Shown in pieces: positions 5,575-14,019 of a DNA stretch of 64,000 nucleotides (the stretch's first letter is position 1; every line of letters begins with the position of its first letter). The stretch lies in assembly GCF_003236295.1 (NCBI RefSeq), contig NZ_POTW01000021.1, forward strand, positions 1-64,000. The letters run 5' to 3'. The position numbers and the translations under genes are program-made. This DNA comes from Jiangella anatolica. Its GTDB lineage: Bacteria; Actinomycetota; Actinomycetes; Jiangellales; Jiangellaceae. Below the pieces are notes generated by a model. It was not told where the DNA came from and ran no database searches. It saw nothing but the letters and a program-made list of their open reading frames with translations.

Positions 5575-8205
5575 TCAGAGCGCCGAGCACTCCCCGGTCG
5601 CGACGCCGCTGATCTCGTTCGCCGCGCCGAAGTCGCGGACCGGCGCGCTGCTGCCGGAGCAGCTGAGCCGGCCGGCGAACGAGTTGCCCGCCAGGATCGG
5701 CCCGTACGCCTGCCCGTACTGCGTGTACCGCTCCTCCGACGCGTTGCCCGGGACCCGCCCGTTGCCGGTCAGCGCGACCGTGCCGCCGAACGTGGACCCG
5801 GCGGCCGTGACGCCGTTCGCCGTGCCGGCGATGCGCACCTGGCCGGCCACCGTCGACCCGAGCAGCTGCACCTCGCCGGCGCCGTCGGCCAGCAGGCTGC
5901 CGGCGACGGTGCTGTCCTTCACGACCAGCGAGGCGCCGGAGCGGACGGTCACCGTGCCGGCCACCCGAGCGTCGTCGAGGCAGGTCACGCCGCTGGTGAC
6001 GAGTAGCGAGCCGGCGCGCGGCCCGGTGATCGTCTGGGTGCACTCCAGCTCCGCACCCGGCAGGACCGTCGCCTGGTACGACTCCGCCGCGCCGATGTTC
6101 CCGGCCGGGTCGACGGCGCGGTGCTCGACGGTGTGCGTGCCGTAGCCGGGCACGAACGGGCCGTTCGGGTCGTCCGGTCCGTAGCTCTGCTCGAAGGTCG
6201 CCTTCGACAGGCCGCCGGTGCCCAGGTTGCCGTACGTGAGCGCCTTGACGTCGGTGCCGGAGTGCCGGAACTCGAACGGCGAGACCGGCATCGGCTTCTC
6301 CGGGAACCCGAAGTAGTTGAACCAGCCGTCGCCGTTGAGCCGCAGCTCACCGACGACGTACGGCTCGCCCTCGTAACCGGTGCGGTCGTCCTGCGGCGTG
6401 AGCAGCATGTCCCAGCCGTCGAAGTAGATGCCGTGGCCGTCGTCCGACGTCATCGTGGTGAGCGGCTCGGACAGCGTCCGCGGCGCGGTGGGCAGGGCGT
6501 TGTCGACGGTCCAGGTGACGGAGTCCGAGGCGCCCGGCGCGGCCGGGTCGGTCACCGTCGCCGTCAGCTGGTGCGTGCCGGCCGGCAGGTCCAGCGCGCC
6601 GAGGTCGAGCACCCGGCTGTCGCCCGTGGCGTCGACGTCGTCGCCGTTCAGCGTCCAGGCGACGTCGAGGAGACGGTCCGCCGCGCGCGAGGTCTCGACG
6701 TAGACGACCTCGTCGCCGGCGACCGGGCGCACGGTGGGCGTCGACGCGGTGATCTCCGGCGCGACGGCGTCGGCCGGTGCGGTCTCGGCGCCGACGGTCC
6801 AGCTGCGGGTCTGCACGAACCGCGGCCCGTTGAAGCCGGAGTTGGTCGCCGAGGTGCCGGTCGACGGGTTGCGCACCCAGTCGATGCCGTCCGGGCCGAC
6901 GGGGTCGCGGACCTCGACGTGGACCGTCGTGCCGGGCGCCAGGCCCAGCGCCCCGAGGTCGAGGTGGCGGGTCCCGGTGGCGAGCACCGGGCCGGTCGGC
7001 CCGCCGCTGCGCCAGGTCACCTGCAGGTCGTGGAAGCGCGGGTGCGGGGTCTGCAGCCAGAGGACGCCGTCGCGGGCGACCGTGCCCGGCGGCGTGGAGA
7101 GCAGGCTCATCTGACCCTTGTCGCGCTGGCCGGTGATGCGGGCGACCATGTGCTCCAGACCGACCTGGTCGAAGTAGAAGCCGATCCACCGCATCATCGA
7201 GTGCGAGCTCGGCCGCCAGACGTTGGAGCCGTTGTACGTGCCGCTCTCGTGCCCGTCGGGGTCGGCGCCGCGGATCAGGCCACCGGACAGGCTCTCCTCA
7301 CCGAGCCAGCGCCACCACTTGTGCTGGTTGGCGATCATCTGCTCCGACGTCTGCCGGGTGTGGTGGAACGAGCTGGGCTCGTTGTCGCCGTGCGGCGGCC
7401 CGGGCGTCGGCCGGTTGGAATAGGGGTACTCGTCGGCCAGCGTGCCCAGCGAGTGACCGAGCTCGTGCAGCGAGATCAGCGGCGACTGCGGGCTGCCGCC
7501 CGACGCCGTCGCGTCCCGGCCGCCGATGCCGCCGTAGGTGAACGTGTTCGAGATGGCCAGCGTCTGGACGTTCTGCGGCCCCTGGCCGGTGAACACGCCC
7601 GGCGCCAGCCCGAGGACCGGCGCGACGTACGTGTTCAGGTACATCTGACGCTGCTGGCTGCCGCTGCAGCGCGGGTCGCCGAGGATCCCGTCGGCCAGCG
7701 GGTACGTGGGGTTCGGGTGGCCGGGGCAGGTGCCGGTGGCGCCGGCCAGCGCTGGGCCGTAGGTGATGCCGCGAGCCAGCGGGTTCGTCAGGCCGTCGGA
7801 GTACCAGAGCCGCAGCGGCGTGTTCTTCGCGTCCCTGACCTCGTCGGACGCGTCCTCCTCCGGGTCACGGCGGACACCGGAGTCCTCCGACACGATCTGC
7901 AGCAGGTAGACGTTGACGTAGTCGCGGTAGGTGCGGAACGGCTCCACGCCCCACTGGATGGCCTGGTTGCGGTCGACGTCGGTCTCGCACTGGTCCATCT
8001 CGTCGGCCTGGTAGCCGTCGCAGATGACGATCAGGTTGAGCCGCTCGTTCGGCGACCCGGTCTCCTGGAGCGGGACGACCCTGGCGCTGCCCACCTCCGG
8101 CCACTGGGGCAGGGCCGCGTTCGCCGACGGCACGCCCGCCATGGGCACCGTCAACAGGCCTGCCGCCAGTGCCATCGGTGAGAGCGCGGCGACGATCTTC
8201 TTCAT
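5575..8205 (-). CDS. secreted M64-type (IgA peptidase-like) metallopeptidase with Ig-like and beta-rich C-terminal regions
   Basis: An 876-residue exported protein. Residues 1-30 are a Sec signal peptide ending SANA. The catalytic domain (about 40-370) has a zinc site H247-E248-L-G-H251 followed by D258-E259, as in M64 peptidases. It is followed by Ig-like segments (about 380-600) and a C-terminal stretch of short regular repeats (about 715-860: RVAGTVTVRSGASLVV and similar) that looks like a beta-helix or bactofilin-like fold. Several cysteines near the C-terminus suggest disulfides. The start ATG at 8205 has GGAGA 5 bases upstream. It probably degrades extracellular protein or glycoprotein; the substrate is unknown. 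Confidence 0.85.
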   Translation of the reverse strand: MKKIVAALSPMALAAGLLTVPMAGVPSANAALPQWPEVGSARVVPLQETGSPNERLNLIVICDGYQADEMDQCETDVDRNQAIQWGVEPFRTYRDYVNVYLLQIVSEDSGVRRDPEEDASDEVRDAKNTPLRLWYSDGLTNPLARGITYGPALAGATGTCPGHPNPTYPLADGILGDPRCSGSQQRQMYLNTYVAPVLGLAPGVFTGQGPQNVQTLAISNTFTYGGIGGRDATASGGSPQSPLISLHELGHSLGTLADEYPYSNRPTPGPPHGDNEPSSFHHTRQTSEQMIANQHKWWRWLGEESLSGGLIRGADPDGHESGTYNGSNVWRPSSHSMMRWIGFYFDQVGLEHMVARITGQRDKGQMSLLSTPPGTVARDGVLWLQTPHPRFHDLQVTWRSGGPTGPVLATGTRHLDLGALGLAPGTTVHVEVRDPVGPDGIDWVRNPSTGTSATNSGFNGPRFVQTRSWTVGAETAPADAVAPEITASTPTVRPVAGDEVVYVETSRAADRLLDVAWTLNGDDVDATGDSRVLDLGALDLPAGTHQLTATVTDPAAPGASDSVTWTVDNALPTAPRTLSEPLTTMTSDDGHGIYFDGWDMLLTPQDDRTGYEGEPYVVGELRLNGDGWFNYFGFPEKPMPVSPFEFRHSGTDVKALTYGNLGTGGLSKATFEQSYGPDDPNGPFVPGYGTHTVEHRAVDPAGNIGAAESYQATVLPGAELECTQTITGPRAGSLLVTSGVTCLDDARVAGTVTVRSGASLVVKDSTVAGSLLADGAGEVQLLGSTVAGQVRIAGTANGVTAAGSTFGGTVALTGNGRVPGNASEERYTQYGQAYGPILAGNSFAGRLSCSGSSAPVRDFGAANEISGVATGECSAL

Positions 8206-8589
8206 ATGGTCTCCGTCTCACCGAGCACGTGACTCGGCACGGACCGGGTGCGGGCCGGCCCGTGCTGAGAATGGTGCTCAGGGACGCTACCGGGCGCACG
8301 GTGACATTGCACCCGTCAGATGACGGAAGCTCGGCCGCCGCGCTCCGTCCTTCGTCGGATCGTGCTTCAGCCGGGATACGTGCGGATCTCGGCGCGATGC
8401 ACGCCGTTCGGCGCCCGGGCGAACTTCGCGTCACAGGTCAGCCGCAGCTCGTCGGCCGGCCTGGAGCAGTCGCACGATGACCTACGCGTCGACCTCGGTC
8501 ACCAAGGGCGCTCCGCCTCGATGTAAGCTGCGCACCTCGTCGGCGCAGGATCGCGAGGTCGGCGCTGTCGACGCCGCGAATCTGCAGGA
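8206..8589. other. 384-bp spacer with no intact gene
   Basis: This gap separates the start of the metallopeptidase gene from the stop of the copper amine oxidase gene. The short open frames in it have no recognisable similarity or ribosome binding sites. The only item of interest is a possible PIN-toxin remnant at 8367-8498 on the minus strand. The promoter of the metallopeptidase should lie in 8206-8330, but no convincing -35/-10 pair could be picked out. Confidence 0.5.
8367..8498 (-). pseudogene. possible remnant of a PIN-domain toxin (C-terminal end only)
   Basis: Between stops at 8499 and 8367 the minus strand encodes a 43-residue stretch whose last 30 residues (…ADELRLTCDAKFAR, then APNGVHRAEIRTYPG) resemble the end of VapC-type PIN toxins, where an acidic residue in TCD-x-x-x-AR is followed by a short basic tail. 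The N-terminal part with the other catalytic acids is missing, there is no start codon context, and no antitoxin gene is visible. It is interpreted as a decayed toxin, but a chance match cannot be excluded. Confidence 0.28.
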
Positions 8590-10530
8590 TCAATGGTGGT
8601 GCTCGCCGCCGCCGTGGTGGCCGCAGTGGTTGGCCGGCGTCGCCGGGACGTCCAGCGTCGGGTTGCGGTCGAAGAAGCCGACCGGGCGCAGCGTGAACCC
8701 GCAGTACTCGACCGGCATCACCGGCCAGTCCTCCGGTCGTGGGTAGTGCACGGCGCCGAACGTGTGCCAGAGCACGACGTCCTGGTCCTCGATGGCGCGG
8801 TCGGCCGCGACGTACTCGGGCAGGCCGGCGCCGCCGGGATGCTGGTTGACGAGGTCGCCGGCGGGGAACCGCTCGTCCGGGTCGTACCGGGTGACCCACA
8901 GCGACCGGGTCGCGAACGCCGCGCGGTGCGCCGTCGCCGACGCCGGGTCCGCCAGCAGCAGGGGCCGGCCCTCGGGGCGCAGCTCGTAGGCGACCGGCCG
9001 GCCCAGCCGGTTGGTCGAGTCGGAGCTGGAGATGTGCCACGTCCGCCCGGCCATCGGGTCGGCGGTCCGGGCGCCCTCGGCCTCGCTGCGCAGCCGGGTC
9101 GCCCGGCGGGTGAACGCGTTGCCGTTCGGGTTGGCCGGGCCGATCGGCAGCGGCTGCACCTCGACCTCGTCTACGGCGTTGTCCAGGCCGTCGACCATCA
9201 TGTCCAGCCGGGCGCAGTAGAGGTGCTGGTGGAACGGCGCGCCGAGGCCGGGCGCCACCTCCGTCGCGTAGGCGCTGTCGGACTTGTAGGACGACGTCGC
9301 CATGACGCCTGTGGCCTTGACCTCGAGCTGGATGGTGCCGTCGAGGTACAGGTACCAGTAGAAGCCGTAGTCGTAGTTGCCGACGGTGACGAAGAACGAG
9401 ATGACGAGCCGGCGCTGGCGCCTGGTCTCCGACGACTCGGTGAAGATGTCGGTGTGCTTCCAGAGCACCCCGAAGTCCTCTTCGTGCAGGCAGATGGCGT
9501 TGCGGACCTCGCGCGGGGCGCCGTCACCGTCGGCCAGGACGGCGTCGAAGTAGTGGATCTCGCCGAGGCAGTCGCAGCCCAGCTCAAGGGAGTTGACCTG
9601 CTGGCCGAGCAGGTACTCGCCGGCGTCGAAGTAGCTGATCCAGAACCGCACCGGGCTGGGGTCGGCGTACGGGACCACCATCTCGGCCACCGAGGCGCGG
9701 TAGACGATCGGCCGGACGCGGTCGCCGTCGCGCCAGCCGAGCTGGTGCAGCACCAGGCCCTCGCGCGGGTCGAAGCCGACCCGGAAGGACCAGTTCTCCC
9801 AGGTGACGACGTCGTCGTCGACGGTGAAGCTGGGACCTTCCGGCTGGGTGATCTCGATCGGGCGCAGCGTCGTGCGCGGCGGGCCGGTGTAGGCGGGGTC
9901 GTCGTGGTTCGCCTCCTCGTCCGGGATCGGGAGGACCGCATCGTCGATCAGCTCGATGACCTTCTTCTCGATCACGTCGACGTAGGCGACGACACCGTCG
10001 ATCGGGTGCGCCCAGGCGTGGTCCTCGGGCCGGTGCTGCAGGAATGACAGCACGTGCAGCATGCGGCGGCCGCGCTCGCTGGCGATGCCGTAGTTGCCGG
10101 CCGCGAGCGGGCACGGGCGCACGAGGTCGAGGTCGGTGATGCCGCGGCGCTCCATCGCGGCACGCCAGCCGGGGTCGGCCTTGACGATCTCGTCGACCGT
10201 GACCAGCTCCTCCAGCAGGATCGGCGGCTGGCCGTCGGTGACGGGGTCGATGTCGACGATGGAGTCGATGGCGCCACGGGTGAGCGAGGCGATGACCGTG
10301 CGCGCGGCGCCGGTCTCCAGGTCCAGCAGGACGGCGCGGATCCGCCGGTCGATCGGGTCGCCGGGACGGTGCCCGAGCACCGTCAGCTTGTCCGGTTCTT
10401 CCAGGCCGAGCAGGGCGAACTTCGTCGCCGCCGTCACCAGGCCGTTGTCGTCGAGGAGGGACCGGGCCGCGCGGATCTCGTCCGCGGACAGGCGCTGGAG
10501 CGGGTGCGTACGCACAGGCGTGACCGTCAC
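8590..10530 (-). CDS. copper amine oxidase (primary-amine oxidase)
   Basis: A 646-residue enzyme close in length and residue spacing to Arthrobacter globiformis phenethylamine/histamine oxidase. The topaquinone precursor is Y386 in VGNYDYGF, the catalytic base D302 in YFDAGEYLLG, and copper ligands H434 and H436 in HQHLY plus a C-terminal His in WHTFGAVHYPRP. It oxidises primary amines to aldehydes with release of ammonia and H2O2. The GTG at 10530 matches the usual N-terminus (TVTPVRTHPLQRLS); an upstream open extension looks non-coding. The protein ends in an unusual His-rich tail (HCGHHGGGEHHH). No signal peptide is seen, so it is probably cytosolic. Confidence 0.93.
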   Translation of the reverse strand: MTVTPVRTHPLQRLSADEIRAARSLLDDNGLVTAATKFALLGLEEPDKLTVLGHRPGDPIDRRIRAVLLDLETGAARTVIASLTRGAIDSIVDIDPVTDGQPPILLEELVTVDEIVKADPGWRAAMERRGITDLDLVRPCPLAAGNYGIASERGRRMLHVLSFLQHRPEDHAWAHPIDGVVAYVDVIEKKVIELIDDAVLPIPDEEANHDDPAYTGPPRTTLRPIEITQPEGPSFTVDDDVVTWENWSFRVGFDPREGLVLHQLGWRDGDRVRPIVYRASVAEMVVPYADPSPVRFWISYFDAGEYLLGQQVNSLELGCDCLGEIHYFDAVLADGDGAPREVRNAICLHEEDFGVLWKHTDIFTESSETRRQRRLVISFFVTVGNYDYGFYWYLYLDGTIQLEVKATGVMATSSYKSDSAYATEVAPGLGAPFHQHLYCARLDMMVDGLDNAVDEVEVQPLPIGPANPNGNAFTRRATRLRSEAEGARTADPMAGRTWHISSSDSTNRLGRPVAYELRPEGRPLLLADPASATAHRAAFATRSLWVTRYDPDERFPAGDLVNQHPGGAGLPEYVAADRAIEDQDVVLWHTFGAVHYPRPEDWPVMPVEYCGFTLRPVGFFDRNPTLDVPATPANHCGHHGGGEHHH

Positions 10531-10638
10531 AAGCCCATAGACTCGCCGCCCGGCACCGATGTCGTCAAGACATTGCGTGCGCAACACCGCTAGGTAAGGC
10601 GTCTCAGGCTTCCCACGCATTACCGCTGAAATTGCCTC

Positions 10639-10654
10639 TTGTCTTAGCGGACAA
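10639..10654. promoter_or_regulatory. small inverted repeat upstream of the amine oxidase gene
   Basis: TTGTC (10639-10643) and GACAA (10650-10654) form a 5-bp inverted repeat with a 6-bp spacer. A further CGACAAAC follows at 10659. It lies about 110 bp before the amine oxidase start in the 214-bp divergent gap shared with the GOLPH3-like gene. It could be an operator for either gene. The short arms make this weak. Confidence 0.22.
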
Positions 10655-10744
10655 AGGCCGACAAACTACCGGGCGTGAATCGTAACGCGGCATCGCGAGT
10701 ACCGCTGACGGTTCGAAACGCGCGTCTCATGGGTGGGAGCGCGC

Positions 10745-11443
10745 ATGTCCCTGTCCCGTATGGCCCCGGCCGTCCCGTCTCATCCTGGTCCTCGCGCCCG
10801 GGGTGGAGGTGCAGGCGGAGTGCTGCTGGCCAATGACTTCTTCCATATCGTCCACGACGTCGGTAGCGGCAAGCTCCGGCTGAACAGTCGTGCCGCTGGG
10901 CTTGGGCTCGCCGGCGCGCTGCTGGGCGAGCTGATCCTCAACAACAACCTGCACGTCGCGTCGGGAACCCTGTCATTGACGGGTGCCCAGCCGCCGGCCG
11001 ACGATCTTGGATATCGGATCGTCCGCCAGCTCACGGCCGATCAGCAGACCCGGTCGCTGCGCACGTGGCTGGCGTTCCTGTCGCAGAGCGCGCTGGAACG
11101 GGTCGCCGTCAGGCTGGCCCGCGAGGGCGAGATCGAGCCGGTCAAGAGCCGCAAGCTGTTCGGGTCCTCGGTCCGGTACCTGCCGGTCGACCCGAAGGTC
11201 GCCGCGTGGCCCTCCGACCGGCTGTACGGCCTGGTCAACCGCGGCGATCCGCTCGACTTCCACGACGCCATGCTGGCCGGGCTGGTCGCGGTGACCGGCT
11301 TCACCAAGGGCGTGTGGTGGGACGGCGACGCCGTCACGCTGCGCCACATCGCCGCCGCGGTCGGATCGATGCCCATGTCGATGCGCGAGGTCCTGGCCCA
11401 TACCGAAGCAGCTGTGGGTGACGCCACCCTCAGTCCCCGATAG
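10745..11443 (+). CDS. GOLPH3/VPS74-like (GPP34) family protein
   Basis: A 232-residue protein, mostly helical, with the GPP34 pattern: LLANDFFHIVHD near the start, GLAGALLGELILNNNL, a central helical bundle, and DAMLAGLVAVTGFTKGVW towards the end. In eukaryotes the family binds phosphatidylinositol-4-phosphate and Golgi enzymes; the role of the many actinobacterial copies is unknown, though a membrane-surface adaptor is plausible. ATG 10745 follows GGGTGGGAG. GTG 10820, preceded by GGTGGAGG, is a serious alternative because the first 25 residues are low-complexity. The APC permease gene follows 23 bp later on the same strand. Confidence 0.78.
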   Translation: MSLSRMAPAVPSHPGPRARGGGAGGVLLANDFFHIVHDVGSGKLRLNSRAAGLGLAGALLGELILNNNLHVASGTLSLTGAQPPADDLGYRIVRQLTADQQTRSLRTWLAFLSQSALERVAVRLAREGEIEPVKSRKLFGSSVRYLPVDPKVAAWPSDRLYGLVNRGDPLDFHDAMLAGLVAVTGFTKGVWWDGDAVTLRHIAAAVGSMPMSMREVLAHTEAAVGDATLSPR

Positions 11444-11466
11444 CGCACATTCCCGAGGAGTCCCCC

Positions 11467-12996
11467 GTGTCCCATTCGAGCCGCCTGGGCGCCGACCGCG
11501 TGTCGCGGACGCTCGCCAGCAACAGGCTCGGCGTTCCCGCCGTCGTGTTCTTCGTCCTCAGCGCCGCGACACCGCTCACGGTCGTCGCCGGCGTCGTGAC
11601 CACCGGTTTCGCGGTCACCGGCATCATCGGCCTGCCGATCGCGTTCGTCGCGATCGCGCTGCTGCTGGCCCTGTTCAGCGTCGGCTACGTCGCGATGTCG
11701 CGGCACATCACCAACGCCGGCGCGTTCTACACCTACGTCACGCACGGCCTGGGCCGGCCCGCCGGAGTCGCGGCCGCCTACATGGCGCTGCTCGCGTACA
11801 ACCTGCTGCAGGTCGGGCTCTACGGCATCATCGGCATCGCGGCCGGCCCGAAGCTGGACGAGTGGTTCGGCATCACGGTCGACTGGTGGGTGATCGCGCT
11901 GGTCGCGTGGGCGATCGTCGGCATCCTCGGCGTGCTGCGCATCGACGTCAACGGCACCATCCTCGCGGTGCTGCTGCTGGCCGAGATGGCGATCATCCTC
12001 ATCTACGCGCTGGCCAGTCTCGGGAACCCGGCCGGCGACGACGTCTCGTTCGAGGCGCTGCAGATCGGGAACCTGTTCGAGTCCGGCGTCGGCGCGATCC
12101 TGGTGCTCGCGGTGCTCGGCTTCGTCGGCTTCGAGGCGTCGGTCGTCTACTCGGAGGAGTCGCGCGACCCGAAGCGGACCATCGCGCTGGCCACGTACAT
12201 CTCCATCGCGGTCGTCGCCGCGGTGTACGTGCTGGCGTCGTGGGCGATGACGGTCGCGGCCGGCCCGGACAACATCGTCGGGATGGCGCAGGAGTTGCAG
12301 AACGGGGTGATCTTCGTCCAGGCGGACGAGTTCCTCGGCGGCACCTGGGTGGACATCGGCGAGGTCCTGTTCGTGACGTCGGTGTTCGCGGCGATGATCT
12401 CCTTCCACAACACCGTCGCCCGGTACGTGTTCGCGCTCGGCCGGGAGCGGGTGCTGCCCAGCGTCCTGGGCCGGACGTCGCCGTCGTCCGGCGCGCCGGT
12501 GGCCGCGTCGATCGTGCAGAGCGTCATCGGTCTCGTGGTCATCGTGATCTACGCGGCGTTCGACCTGGACCCGCTGGTGGAGCTGTTCTTCTACCTCGGC
12601 ACGACCGGCGGGTTCGGCGTGCTGACGCTGGTGGCGCTGACCTCCGTCGCGGTGATCGCGTTCTTCGCCCGGCACCCGTCCGGTGAGAACGTGTGGCGGC
12701 GGGCGATCGCGCCGGTGCTGGCGATGATCCTGCTGGTGATCGTGGTGATCCTGGCGATCGCGAACTACGACATCCTGATCGGCGTCGCGTCGGACGCGCC
12801 GGAGCGGTGGATCCTGCCCGGCCTGTTCGTCGTCGCCGCCGGCGCCGGGCTGCTGTGGGCGCAGGCGCTCAAGACCAGCCGGCCGGACGTGTACGAGGCG
12901 ATCGGCCGCGGCGCGAACGCCGCGACCGGCATCTCCGTCCTCGACCTCTCGGCCCAGGAGGACGAGCCCGAGCCGGGTCAGCCGTCGCTGCGCTGA
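11467..12996 (+). CDS. APC-superfamily amino acid/amine permease
   Basis: A 509-residue integral membrane protein with about 12-14 helices. The first helix contains AATPLTVVAG, and the segment GFEASVVYSEESRDPKRTI (about residues 221-239) is the standard helix 6/loop of APC transporters that bind the substrate amino group. GTG 11467 is preceded by GAGGAG. It imports amino acids or polyamines by proton symport or exchange; specificity is unknown. The nearby copper amine oxidase makes an amine substrate conceivable, but the two genes are divergent and not in one operon. Confidence 0.87.
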   Translation: MSHSSRLGADRVSRTLASNRLGVPAVVFFVLSAATPLTVVAGVVTTGFAVTGIIGLPIAFVAIALLLALFSVGYVAMSRHITNAGAFYTYVTHGLGRPAGVAAAYMALLAYNLLQVGLYGIIGIAAGPKLDEWFGITVDWWVIALVAWAIVGILGVLRIDVNGTILAVLLLAEMAIILIYALASLGNPAGDDVSFEALQIGNLFESGVGAILVLAVLGFVGFEASVVYSEESRDPKRTIALATYISIAVVAAVYVLASWAMTVAAGPDNIVGMAQELQNGVIFVQADEFLGGTWVDIGEVLFVTSVFAAMISFHNTVARYVFALGRERVLPSVLGRTSPSSGAPVAASIVQSVIGLVVIVIYAAFDLDPLVELFFYLGTTGGFGVLTLVALTSVAVIAFFARHPSGENVWRRAIAPVLAMILLVIVVILAIANYDILIGVASDAPERWILPGLFVVAAGAGLLWAQALKTSRPDVYEAIGRGANAATGISVLDLSAQEDEPEPGQPSLR

Positions 12997-13008
12997 CCCC
13001 ATGGCCGC

Positions 13009-13047
13009 CGTGCCCCTGCCGCGCCGAGTCGGTGCGGCACGGGCACG
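13009..13047. terminator. bidirectional terminator hairpin between APC and PhyH genes
   Basis: A 17-bp stem (13009-13025 with 13031-13047) has one mismatch, one G:T pair and a 5-base loop. It sits between two convergent genes, 12 bp after the permease stop and 4 bp before the dioxygenase stop, so it can serve both. Confidence 0.6.
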
Positions 13048-13051
13048 GCCG

Positions 13052-13864
13052 TCAGAGCCCGTCGTCGTCCCGCCAGTGCTGCTGCCAGCGCCAGTCGATC
13101 GGGTCGCCGGCCCGCTGGTAGCGGATGTCGGTCGAGAGCCGGTAGTCGTCGTCGACGTTGTCCAGCGCGGCGTGCACCGTGAAGGCCGAGTGCACCACCA
13201 CGTCGCCGGCCCGGTAGTCCGCGACCAGCCAGCGCGCGTCGTGCTCGTCGGCCAGGCCCGGCAGGTCGGCGGTGATCGACCTCGCCGGCAGCCGCAGAGT
13301 CCCGGCGCGTTCCCGCGCCAGCACCCAGTGGTGGCTGCGCTCCAGGTAGGTCAGGCCGCCGCGCCGGACCGGGCAGTCGCCCAGAGGTATCCACGACGAC
13401 AGCACCCGGTCGGTGCCCTCGCGCAGGTAGACGAGGTCGTAGTGCGCCTGGGTGGCGGTGCCGACGCCGGACTCCCCCGGCCGCACGTGCCGGATCAGCT
13501 TCCGCTTGTGCAGGAACGTCTCCGCGCCGAGGAACCACGCGTACCAGTCCCGGACCGCCGGCTGGGCGCAGAACGCCGCGTACTCCGGGCCGGGGACGAC
13601 CTCGCGGAACAGCAGCCGGCGGTACTCGGCACGGTCCTCGGCACCGTTCCACACGCCGGACGGGGCCACCGTCGCGTGGTAGTACCGGCGGAACCCGTCG
13701 ACGACGCCGGGGTCCAGGGCGCCGCGCAGGAACAGGTAGCCGTCGCGGCGCAGCCGCTCCCACAGCGCGTCGCGGTCGTGCCGCTCGGCGTCGGGGACGG
13801 GGACCAGCTCGCCGAGTCGCCGCGCGGACTCGTCGAGCACGTAGCCGTTCGAGGTGATCGCCAC
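13052..13864 (-). CDS. phytanoyl-CoA dioxygenase (PhyH)-family Fe(II)/2-oxoglutarate oxygenase
   Basis: A 270-residue double-stranded beta-helix enzyme. The iron triad is H141 and D143 in AHYDLV and H231 in SAFTVHAALDN, with R242 placed to bind the 2-oxoglutarate carboxylate. Residues 1-60 hold the usual helical lead-in (RRDGYLFLRGALDP). These enzymes hydroxylate small molecules; the bacterial branch includes antibiotic, ectoine and secondary-metabolite hydroxylases, and no substrate is indicated here. It is a single gene, convergent with the permease. A 74-nt hairpin repeat lies about 80 bp upstream of its start. Confidence 0.88.
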   Translation of the reverse strand: MAITSNGYVLDESARRLGELVPVPDAERHDRDALWERLRRDGYLFLRGALDPGVVDGFRRYYHATVAPSGVWNGAEDRAEYRRLLFREVVPGPEYAAFCAQPAVRDWYAWFLGAETFLHKRKLIRHVRPGESGVGTATQAHYDLVYLREGTDRVLSSWIPLGDCPVRRGGLTYLERSHHWVLARERAGTLRLPARSITADLPGLADEHDARWLVADYRAGDVVVHSAFTVHAALDNVDDDYRLSTDIRYQRAGDPIDWRWQQHWRDDDGL

Positions 13865-13945
13865 ACCTCAGCCTCGCCCGCGCCCGCCCAGCGGCGACAT
13901 GGACCGATCCGCCCGGCCCTGGGACTTTCCGCGCCCACGCCGACT

Positions 13946-14019
13946 AGTTGATCTTGGAGTTGTTCGTCCATCTATCGGGCAATTCGGGCGGGATATGCCG
14001 AACGACTCCAAGATCAACT
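13946..14019. repeat. 74-nt hairpin repeat, copy A
   Basis: Terminal arms of 21 nt (AGTTGATCTTGGAGTTGTTCG at the left, its complement with one mismatch at the right) surround a 32-nt centre. The same 74-nt element recurs at 15053-15126 in the opposite orientation; the centres differ at 3 of 32 positions. The right arm contains the stop codon of the DUF559 gene. It resembles REP-like or MITE-like palindromic units. No transposase is in the window. Confidence 0.85.

Noticed and set aside
11041-13002. A minus-strand 650-codon frame opposite the GOLPH3-like and APC genes
   Set aside because: It mirrors the codon bias of the two real genes, shows no domain, and its sequence is nearly all charged and low-complexity residues.
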